From the NCBI GenBank assembly GCA_903901335.1, contig CAIUQR010000083.1, forward strand, positions 1 through 64,000: a stretch of DNA of 64,000 nucleotides. The letters are read 5' to 3'. This stretch comes from an uncultured delta proteobacterium. GTDB lineage: Bacteria > Desulfobacterota > Desulfobulbia > Desulfobulbales > Desulfocapsaceae. Under the pieces are notes generated by a model. The model ran no database searches, was not told the origin of the DNA, and saw nothing but the letters and a program-made list of their open reading frames with translations. Both the position numbers and the translations under genes were made by a program. How positions within the stretch are numbered: position 1 is the first letter of the stretch; every line of letters begins with the position of its first letter. Of this stretch, positions 46,606-54,112 are shown one piece after another.

Positions 46606-47544
46606 ATGAGCCTTACAATGAATCTTTATCTCCCTATAGCCGGCAACAGTGTGAATTGTCTGGCAATATTTGGGCTTGGAGGGATTGTCGGTCTTTTGTC
46701 CGGCATCTTTGGAGTGGGCGGAGGGTTTCTGATGACACCGCTGCTTATCATGATGGGCATTCCGCCGACGGTGGCCGCATCGTCGGATTCCAACCAGATA
46801 GTCGGCGCCTCCACCTCGGGGACCCTGGCGCACTTCCGTCTGGGCAATGTCGATATCAAAATGGGCTTTCTCCTGCTCATAGGCGGTATAGCGGGCGGCA
46901 CGGTGGGCGTACAGATCATCAAGATCCTGCGTCAACTGGGCAATGCCGATTTTCTCATCAGTATTACCTATGTTCTTATGCTGGGCTTCGTCGGCGGATA
47001 CATGTTCCTGGAGAGTCTCCAGGCCATGCGCAAGTCTTCCCAGGGGAGGCACACCGCTCCTTCCTCTAAAAAGGAATCGGTTTACGCAAGAATGGTCCGC
47101 ACGATGCCGTTCCAGACGGATTTCAAACGTTCCGGTATCCGGATTTCAGCATTGATGCCGCTGGTTCTCGGCACTCTGGTGGGAATTCTCGCAGCCATCA
47201 TGGGCGTCGGCGGCGGCTTCATCATGGTCCCGGTCATGGTCTATATGCTGCGCATGCCGATGCATGTGGTCGTGGGTACCAGTCTCTTCCAGATCCTTTT
47301 TACCTGCATCAACGTCACCGTCATGCAGGCCACCCAGAACCACACCGTCGATTTTGTCCTCGCCCTTCTGCTCCTGCTGGGCTCCGCCCTCGGCACCCAG
47401 GTTGGAGCCAAGCTCGGCAAAAAACTGGGCGGAGAACAGTTGAAAATCCTTCTTGCCTCACTGGTTCTGATCGTGATGTTCAAGATGCTCTTCGATCTCC
47501 TGGTCCAACCGGATATTTTGCTAGCCTATATGGGAGGACATTAA
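46606..47544 (+). CDS. TauE/SafE-family membrane carrier
   Basis: Eight-helix transporter of 312 residues from the family that exports sulfite, sulfoacetate and similar organosulfur anions. The two repeated half-signatures are clear: LSGIFGVGGGFLMTPLLIMM (first half, residues about 26-45) and ILAAIMGVGGGFIMVPVMVY (second half, residues about 190-210). A GAGAGG site precedes the ATG. Followed one base later by the TIGR02186-type gene. Substrate is inferred only from family. A second carrier of the family is at 61128. Confidence 0.93.
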   Translation: MSLTMNLYLPIAGNSVNCLAIFGLGGIVGLLSGIFGVGGGFLMTPLLIMMGIPPTVAASSDSNQIVGASTSGTLAHFRLGNVDIKMGFLLLIGGIAGGTVGVQIIKILRQLGNADFLISITYVLMLGFVGGYMFLESLQAMRKSSQGRHTAPSSKKESVYARMVRTMPFQTDFKRSGIRISALMPLVLGTLVGILAAIMGVGGGFIMVPVMVYMLRMPMHVVVGTSLFQILFTCINVTVMQATQNHTVDFVLALLLLLGSALGTQVGAKLGKKLGGEQLKILLASLVLIVMFKMLFDLLVQPDILLAYMGGH

Positions 47545-47545
47545 A

Positions 47546-48316
47546 ATGAAAACCAGTAATCACATACAGTTCGCATGGCTCTCCGTCCTTCTTCTGATGG
47601 TTTTTCCCTGCCTTTCCCTTGCTGATGAGACAGGGGGCATATCCACAACACCCACCAGTATCGAGATGGGCGCACAGTACGACGGCATCAACTTGAAGGT
47701 AAAGGGCACTGTGCCGGCCGGCAGCGATGTCATCCTGCATCTCACCGGAGCCGTCCGTGACCTGCATCTTCGACAAAAGGGCAAGGTCGGTGGTCTCCTC
47801 TGGATGAATGTCGGCACGGTGACACTGACGAATGTCCCCAATGTCTCTCTCATTGATACCTCCCGGCCATTCAGCGAGCTTGGCGGTGTTGCCTCCCCCT
47901 TCAGACTCGAAAGCCTGCGCAATGTTATCAAGATTGAGCAGGACACCAAGGCTGAACAAATCGATATCCCGCATGAACTCTTTCTCCTGAAAAAACACGA
48001 AAGGCTGTATAATGAAGCAGAGAAAGGTGTGCATCTCGGTCCGGTCGAAGGATCCATATCATCGTTTTCAGCTGAACTTGCAATCCCGTCCGCCCTTGCT
48101 CCGGGGGAATACCAGGTTGAAGCCATTGCCATTAAAGATGGTGCCGTGGTGGGCAAATATGCCACGACCGTAAGAGCTGAACTGATCGGCTTTCCCAAAT
48201 GGTTAAGCAAACTTGCCTTTGAAAAAAGCCTTCTCTATGGCATATTGGCAACGGTCATCGCTGTTTTCGCCGGCCTGGCCATCGGTCTTGTATTCCAGAG
48301 CAAGGGAGCTCATTAG
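47546..48316 (+). CDS. TIGR02186-type predicted membrane-anchored protein
   Basis: A 256-residue exported protein with a signal peptide (WLSVLLLMVFPCLSLA), a beta-rich extracytoplasmic region (TTPTSIEMGAQYDGINLKVK, VPAGSDVILHLTGAVRDLHL) and a single C-terminal TM helix (LLYGILATVIAVFAGLAIGL). This matches the Alph_Pro_TM/TIGR02186 family, which recurs next to TauE carriers. Here it starts two bases after the TauE stop, with GGAGG in the end of TauE. A role as an auxiliary subunit of the carrier is likely from context, not shown. Confidence 0.82.
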   Translation: MKTSNHIQFAWLSVLLLMVFPCLSLADETGGISTTPTSIEMGAQYDGINLKVKGTVPAGSDVILHLTGAVRDLHLRQKGKVGGLLWMNVGTVTLTNVPNVSLIDTSRPFSELGGVASPFRLESLRNVIKIEQDTKAEQIDIPHELFLLKKHERLYNEAEKGVHLGPVEGSISSFSAELAIPSALAPGEYQVEAIAIKDGAVVGKYATTVRAELIGFPKWLSKLAFEKSLLYGILATVIAVFAGLAIGLVFQSKGAH

Positions 48317-48397
48317 TACCTTACAGAATGTTTTCTTGTTTTTTTTATAAGAAAATATTCTGTCTCAAGGTACTTATACCCCCTTGAGGGGTGTTAG
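48311..48397 (-). repeat. Intergenic repeat element, copy B (inverted)
   Basis: About 87 bp between the TIGR02186-type gene and the first PEP-synthase-like gene, oriented opposite to copy A. It has the same 18-base core (48372-48389, complement) and a 15-bp imperfect hairpin (48323-48337 with 48349-48363) around a T-rich loop. The outer arms GTACCTT/AAGGTAC extend the stem. Confidence 0.75.
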
Positions 48398-48415
48398 CAG
48401 TCATAGGGTCTCTGT

Positions 48416-50983
48416 ATGTTACGCGTTTTGAAAAACCTGCTCGCCTTCCGGCGTCACCCGAAAAAGGTACTCCCGTTTTCTGTTCTCTTTAAGAAATTTC
48501 AGAGCATCCTAGAGAGAAACAACCAGATCCTGGAACTTATAGCCGATATGGGTGACAAGTTGGGAGGCGAGTACGTTTTTGACCGCCGCTATGTGGAGGT
48601 TGTGACGGAAAAGCTTGGAGACCTGGTCTTCAAGCTGATTTCCGATCTCAGTATCTTGAACCAGCGCAGGAACACCGAACTTTTTATTGCCTGCGAGCAC
48701 ATTCGTCAGGCAATCCAGGAGGAACTCTCCGGAAAACCAGTTCTCACAACGGGCAAATCCGTCCTGCCGTTAAGTGTTCTTGGCCATGAACTGACTGAAC
48801 AGGCCGGCACCAAAATGGCGAACATCGGCGATATCCGCAATCGTCTGGGCCTGTCCACACCGGACGGTTTTGTCATAACATCCCATGCCTTCTCTGAATT
48901 CATGCAACACAACGGTCTACTTGCCAAGGCGGAATCAGCCATGAAATACTGGCACGACAAGGACGATGCTGCCTTAAAAGGCCTTGCCGACGAGATGCAG
49001 AAAAGTATTTTTGCGGCCTCGCTCCCGCGTAAGCTGGTCGCAGAGATACTGGCGGAGTTTGACCTGCTGGCTGAGCGATTGAAGCTGCGCAATATCACTG
49101 TAGCCATGCGCAGCAGCGCCTCTGGTGAGGATGGGGCCAGCAGTTTTGCCGGACAATACGAAACCGCGCTCAATGTCTCGCGCGACCAGCTTATTGATGG
49201 CTATCGCCGGGTAATAGCCAGTGCCTATACCTTCAAGGCCTGGCACTATCGCCTCTACAGAGGCTTTCATGAACATGAAACGACCATGGCGGTCGGTTGT
49301 CAAGTTATGGCCGAGGGTCTTGTCAGTGGAGTTCTGCACACCTACGCACCCCATCTCGCCGATCAGGTCATGGTCGCAAACGCGGTATGGGGGCTCTGTT
49401 CCCCTGTGGTACGAGGAGAGCGAGCGACGGATACCATCGTCTTTGATCGCACTCCTCCCTACACCCTGCGCTCACTTTTAGTCGCCGACAAGGCACAACG
49501 TCTCGTGCTTGCCCCTGGAGGAGGCACGGTCTGGGAAGATACACCGGAAGAACTGCATGAAGCCCCGAGCCTGAGCGAGGAGCAAATGAAAAACCTTGCC
49601 GAGGCAGCGATGACGCTCGAGCGCTATTACAAACGACCTCTGGAAATTGAATGGACTTACGATTTGGCGGGCAACCTGCAGATTTTGCAGTCGCGGCCGT
49701 TGCGTTACTGGGGTGCCTCACCCGCATCAGAGGAGCAGATAGGCAACGCTACCCGTAACGCAGAAATCGTTTTTTCGGGAAAAGGGTTCGTCGCCCAATG
49801 CGGTGTCGCTATTGGAGAAATATTCCTGGTTGAAAATGACGCCGATCTCGAGGCCTTCCCCCATGGCGCCATCATGCTGGCCCGGCATACTTCTCCCCGC
49901 TATGCCAGCATTATGCACAAGGCCAGAGGGATCATCACCGATGTGGGCTCCGCTACCGGCCATATGTCAACGCTGGCCCGTGAATTCCGGGTACCGACCA
50001 TCGTCAACACCGAAGTGGCTACCAGCCTGTTACGTACCGGGGACGAAATCACCCTGGATGCAACCCAAAATTCCGTGTATCGAGGCCATATCACCGCTCT
50101 GGACCGTTTCGAGCTGATCGAAGAGGAGGTCTTTGAAGATTGGTACGAATACCGAATGCTTCGCCGGGTGCTCAAACATATCAGTCCGCTGAATCTCCTC
50201 AACCCGCAGGGTGATGATTTTGTCCCCGCAGCCTGTCATACCTTCCATGACATCACCCGGTTTATTCATGAGATGGCGGTTGAAGAACTTATTCACCTGA
50301 GCGAAAAACGGGAGGCACAGTATCTTTCCGCCCCTAAACGCCTGGAGGCAGATATCCCCTTAGGTCTCATGGTCATAGATGCGGGTGGCGGCACGACGTG
50401 TCCGCCGGAGGCCCGCTCCATCACTCTGGAGCAGGTCGTTTCTCTGCCGCTGCATGAGTTACTGGGGGGCCTTATCGGTTTAGGGATGTGGTGTACCGAC
50501 CCTGTTCCTGTCGATCTGGGCAGCTTTATGTCAAGTGTCACCCGCACCTTTTCCTCCTCAATGGCCAGCCCGAAAGAAATCGGCAGAAACCTGGTCGTGG
50601 TCCTTCCGGATTATATGAACATCAACATGCGCCTCGGCTATCATTTTACGATTATTGATGCCTATATCTCCCAAGAGATGAACGATAATTATATCTATTT
50701 TCGGTTTCTGGGAGGAGTAACAGAATTCATCCGCCGTTCCCGAAGAGCAAGTTTCATTGCCAAGGTACTTGAACACTTCGACTTTCGAGTGGAAATACAT
50801 GGAGATCTTGTGGTAGGGAGATTAAAGAAACTTTCTTTGCTCCGCATGTCGGAACGGATGCGTATGCTGGGAGGACTGGTCGGCTATACGAGGCAGCTCG
50901 ACGCGCGAATGCACTCGGACGACGATATATCCAGCCATGCCGAGCTCTTTATCAACGCTATGAAAAGCGTAATCGGAGGATAA
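48416..50983 (+). CDS. PEP-synthase-like protein A
   Basis: A predicted phosphotransfer protein of 855 residues. Residues 1-120: helical N-terminal region with GGEYVFDRRYVE. About 125-440: ATP-grasp (PPDK_N) domain, with GTKMANIGDIRNRLGLSTPD, VAMRSSASGEDGASSFAGQY and the closing IEWTYDLAGNLQILQSRPL. About 455-570: swivelling phosphohistidine domain with SATGHMSTLAREF, His516 as phospho-acceptor. After about 590 the PEP-binding TIM barrel is missing; instead come CHTFHDITRFIHE, VIDAGGGTTCP and DYMNINMRLGYHF. The same C-terminal domain ends proteins B and C. Likely phosphoryl acceptor unknown. Confidence 0.85.
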   Translation: MLRVLKNLLAFRRHPKKVLPFSVLFKKFQSILERNNQILELIADMGDKLGGEYVFDRRYVEVVTEKLGDLVFKLISDLSILNQRRNTELFIACEHIRQAIQEELSGKPVLTTGKSVLPLSVLGHELTEQAGTKMANIGDIRNRLGLSTPDGFVITSHAFSEFMQHNGLLAKAESAMKYWHDKDDAALKGLADEMQKSIFAASLPRKLVAEILAEFDLLAERLKLRNITVAMRSSASGEDGASSFAGQYETALNVSRDQLIDGYRRVIASAYTFKAWHYRLYRGFHEHETTMAVGCQVMAEGLVSGVLHTYAPHLADQVMVANAVWGLCSPVVRGERATDTIVFDRTPPYTLRSLLVADKAQRLVLAPGGGTVWEDTPEELHEAPSLSEEQMKNLAEAAMTLERYYKRPLEIEWTYDLAGNLQILQSRPLRYWGASPASEEQIGNATRNAEIVFSGKGFVAQCGVAIGEIFLVENDADLEAFPHGAIMLARHTSPRYASIMHKARGIITDVGSATGHMSTLAREFRVPTIVNTEVATSLLRTGDEITLDATQNSVYRGHITALDRFELIEEEVFEDWYEYRMLRRVLKHISPLNLLNPQGDDFVPAACHTFHDITRFIHEMAVEELIHLSEKREAQYLSAPKRLEADIPLGLMVIDAGGGTTCPPEARSITLEQVVSLPLHELLGGLIGLGMWCTDPVPVDLGSFMSSVTRTFSSSMASPKEIGRNLVVVLPDYMNINMRLGYHFTIIDAYISQEMNDNYIYFRFLGGVTEFIRRSRRASFIAKVLEHFDFRVEIHGDLVVGRLKKLSLLRMSERMRMLGGLVGYTRQLDARMHSDDDISSHAELFINAMKSVIGG

Positions 50984-50984
50984 G

Positions 50985-51413
50985 ATGATAGCAGAAAAAA
51001 ATCCCGCGGGACCCCGGCTCCGCATCCTCATTCTTGATGACGAACCGATTGTCTGCAAACGGCTGAAACCCACATTTCAGAAGATGGGATATGAGGTCGA
51101 GACCTTTACGGACAGCGCTTCCGCACTGGCCAGGTTACGCGAGACTACCTTCAATATTGTCATCACCGATCTCATGATGGAAGGCGCCGACGGCATGCAG
51201 GTTCTCCTGGGGGCCAAAGAATCATCACCGGACACCCAGGTTATCGTTATCACAGGATTTGCAACCCTGGATACAGCCAAGGAATCCTACAGGAAAGGCG
51301 CCTTTGATTTTGTTGCCAAACCTTTTAAGCTTGGTGATATACTGGATTGTGTCAAGCGAATTGAAGAAAAACAGCGGGGAACCAGGCTCCCCGGTCCTGA
51401 TGCACAACCGTGA
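50985..51413 (+). CDS. Stand-alone receiver-domain response regulator
   Basis: A 142-residue receiver with no output domain. Acidic pair DDEPIVCKRL, phospho-acceptor Asp in IVITDLMMEGADG, switch Thr/Ser in VIVITGFATLD, and the lysine in FVAKPFKLG are all present. It starts one base after the stop of protein A (GGAGG within that gene's end) and overlaps the GTG start of protein B by four bases. Its placement inside the PEP-synthase-like run suggests it controls or is controlled by those proteins; its kinase is not obvious, with the pairs at 40-46 kb as candidates. Confidence 0.92.
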   Translation: MIAEKNPAGPRLRILILDDEPIVCKRLKPTFQKMGYEVETFTDSASALARLRETTFNIVITDLMMEGADGMQVLLGAKESSPDTQVIVITGFATLDTAKESYRKGAFDFVAKPFKLGDILDCVKRIEEKQRGTRLPGPDAQP

Positions 51414-54112
51414 ATTCTACCGATAGCCTGCAGAGCGCGAGAATGTGGTGGCAACGACTCATCGGAAAAAACCGGCCGGCCCGCAGAGATGCCGCCGAAA
51501 TCGATATCTGGCGCCTGCAATCTCTTTTCAATAATTTCAGAAGGATACTCTTTCTCAACAATGCCATATTGGAAGATATGGCCCATATGGAACGTGCCCT
51601 TGGGGGAGAATATATTTTCGACAGGACCTTCCTTGAGACATCGGTCCGCACCATTGCCTCACGTGTCCACCATGTTACCTACAACATTAATGCCCTGACA
51701 GGGAACGCCTACATCCCTCTCTATGATAAGTATCAGGATATCCGGACAATCCTTGACGATATCCTCTCAGGCAATGTCCGTGCCCTTGCCTGCGCCCCGG
51801 TTCTGCCTCTCCATGCCGTCGGCTGGGAGATGGAACCGCTGGTCGGCATCGATCTGGTCTGCCTGGCGGAACTGCGGCATCATCCGGGAATCCGGATGGC
51901 GGAGGGTTTTATTATCACCGCTGAAGGCACCCGGGCCCTGAGCGGACGGGAGTTGCCGGATGCGGATCGCACCCGCATCCCGATTGCAGAGGTGAGGGCG
52001 GCGATCGACGAGCAGTTCAATATCTTGCTGAGCAAACAATCGGTACGAGGTTTTTCCGTGGTGGTCACCCGGATCGAGGGCGAGGAAGAACTGGTCCGGG
52101 AACTCGGGAGGTTTTCTCTGGTGCCTGTTGCGGATGGTTCCGGAGTGGCTGTTCTTCAGGAAGGTTCGATTCTTGCTTCATCTGCAACCTTCACACCGGT
52201 GGCTCCGCCGGAAATCATCACACCCCCGCCTTCCCCAGACAGCCTCCCTGTCGACCATTACGTCCAGGGTCTGGAGCAGATAGTCCGCACGGTTTTTTCA
52301 TGGTTAGCTCCAGCCGGGAAGGAACCGGTAGACCACATTGCTGTCTTTGTCCGTCGTTCACCACCGGCGATCATTTCCGGAACCGTACAGACCCGGACAA
52401 GGATCTCCTGTTCATTTGAGACCCTGGCCATTACCGCCAACCTGCAGGATACAAATGATGCCGGTGACACCTTCCTGCTCCGCCGGACATATCCTTTCGA
52501 TCTGATCCAGTCAACCATCAGTCCGCGCCCTGCCGGCTACCGTTTCCCCGACGACAGCCTCGCTACAAGCCAAGGGGCTGCGTACAGTTCGTTCGGGCGA
52601 GGATCGGCCCTGGTGGAAATCAAGATGATGAAAAGATTGGCGGAAACGGCAATGACACTTGAACGGATGCTGGGTTCGGCGGTTGCCGTGCGATGGGAGT
52701 GCCTGGGTGATGGCAGCTTCCGTATCACCGGCCTTACCCCGATGCCGGTCATGCTCGAAGAGATCCCCGGCCATGAACTGGTCCTCGAACGCGAGGCAGC
52801 AGAAATCCTCTGCCAAGGCGGCCAGATGGTACAATCGGGTGTTGCCGCGGGCAGTGTCGTCCATGTAACCGACGAGATGACTCCCTCGGACTTTCCCGCC
52901 GGGGCCGTGGCTGTCGCCCGGGCAGCCTCACCGCAATTAACCCCTGTGCTGCAGCGGGCGGCCGCCGTCATCACTGAAAACGGTACGACAACCGGTCACC
53001 TGGCCACAGTCGCCCGGGAATTGCGGCTGCCCGCCCTCTTCGGTGTCCCTGGCGCACTCGCCCTGCTTCCTCCGGGAACTGAGGTGACGGTGGATGCCGG
53101 CGAGACCACTGTCTACCGGGGGATTCTCGACCTGCTGCTGCGACACGGAGCAAGAGAAATGGACCTCTCTCCTTCCGACCCGGAATACAGGACCCTGCGC
53201 CGGCTGGTGCGTTTCATCATGCCGCTGAATCTGGTCAACCCCGAATCGCCCGACTTTTCAGCCCAGGGATGCCGGACCTTCCATGATATCATCCACTTCT
53301 GTCATGAAAAGGCGGTTGACGAACTGGCTCATTTTCAGGAGCATCGACCGGGACTGGGCGCGATCCGCACCCGGCGGATGAACCTTGGCGTACCGATGGA
53401 TATACGGGTCCTCGATATCGGGGGGGGGATGACGACACCGGCCACCGACGAACCAACCGCCGACGAGGCCCGCTCCGAGCCTTTTTCGATCTTTCTGGAA
53501 GGGCTGCTCAACCCTCAGGCCTGGGCAACTGAGCTCCCCTCCCTCGGGCTCAGGGATATCCTCTCCAGCATGCCCCGCAGCATGGGCATGCTTTCCGAAT
53601 CGGTCGACAGCCTCGGAGAAAACCTGGCCATTGTCAGTCATGATTATATGAATGTCAGCCTCCGTCTCGGGTATCATTTCAGTGTCATCGATGCCCATCT
53701 GGGGAGTGATGGTTCCCGCAACTACGTCTATTTCCGGTTTGCCGGAGGCCTGGCCGACCCTGAACGGCGCGGTCGCAGAGCGACCTTCATCAGCACTGTC
53801 CTCAAAGCCATGGACTTCAAGGTATCGATGAAAGGCGATCTGGTTATCGGCAGGCTGAAATCGGCAGAGTCAGCTACATTGCGTTCGGCCCTGTCCATTT
53901 TAGGGGCATTGACCGCATTTTCACGCCAGCGTGATACCGGCCTGTACAGTGATGCCGATACGAATGCCCTTTTTATACTTTTTGCCAGCACCTTTTTAAG
54001 CGCCTTCAACCGGACAATCCCGTCAGTGCATGATCAGCCGGAACCGGAGTCCGTCAAAACGGCAGATCCAGGAAATTCAGGAAAAAACGATGATACTGAG
54101 CCGCTTAATTGA
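51410..54112 (+). CDS. PEP-synthase-like protein B with degenerate ATP domain
   Basis: A 900-residue paralogue of protein A starting with GTG. The N-terminal region keeps GGEYIFDRTFLE, but the ATP-grasp part lacks the RSSA/S-ED and DFxGK/TKxAN motifs (here VVTRIEGEEELVRELG and VGIDLVCLAELRH), so ATP binding is doubtful. The phosphohistidine domain is intact: TTTGHLATVARELRLPALFG with His530, then PGTEVTVDAGETTVYRG. The C-terminal domain has CRTFHDIIHFCHEKAV, DIGGGMTTP and DYMNVSLRLGYHF. Looks like a phosphoryl acceptor or regulator rather than an enzyme. A nine-G run (53420-53428) codes for the GGG of DIGGG. Confidence 0.83.
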   Translation: MNSTDSLQSARMWWQRLIGKNRPARRDAAEIDIWRLQSLFNNFRRILFLNNAILEDMAHMERALGGEYIFDRTFLETSVRTIASRVHHVTYNINALTGNAYIPLYDKYQDIRTILDDILSGNVRALACAPVLPLHAVGWEMEPLVGIDLVCLAELRHHPGIRMAEGFIITAEGTRALSGRELPDADRTRIPIAEVRAAIDEQFNILLSKQSVRGFSVVVTRIEGEEELVRELGRFSLVPVADGSGVAVLQEGSILASSATFTPVAPPEIITPPPSPDSLPVDHYVQGLEQIVRTVFSWLAPAGKEPVDHIAVFVRRSPPAIISGTVQTRTRISCSFETLAITANLQDTNDAGDTFLLRRTYPFDLIQSTISPRPAGYRFPDDSLATSQGAAYSSFGRGSALVEIKMMKRLAETAMTLERMLGSAVAVRWECLGDGSFRITGLTPMPVMLEEIPGHELVLEREAAEILCQGGQMVQSGVAAGSVVHVTDEMTPSDFPAGAVAVARAASPQLTPVLQRAAAVITENGTTTGHLATVARELRLPALFGVPGALALLPPGTEVTVDAGETTVYRGILDLLLRHGAREMDLSPSDPEYRTLRRLVRFIMPLNLVNPESPDFSAQGCRTFHDIIHFCHEKAVDELAHFQEHRPGLGAIRTRRMNLGVPMDIRVLDIGGGMTTPATDEPTADEARSEPFSIFLEGLLNPQAWATELPSLGLRDILSSMPRSMGMLSESVDSLGENLAIVSHDYMNVSLRLGYHFSVIDAHLGSDGSRNYVYFRFAGGLADPERRGRRATFISTVLKAMDFKVSMKGDLVIGRLKSAESATLRSALSILGALTAFSRQRDTGLYSDADTNALFILFASTFLSAFNRTIPSVHDQPEPESVKTADPGNSGKNDDTEPLN

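Noticed and set aside
53420..53428. Nine-G run as a phase-variation site in protein B
   Set aside because: It encodes the conserved GGG of the DIGGG motif, so the run is explained by codon use; slippage cannot be judged without reads.
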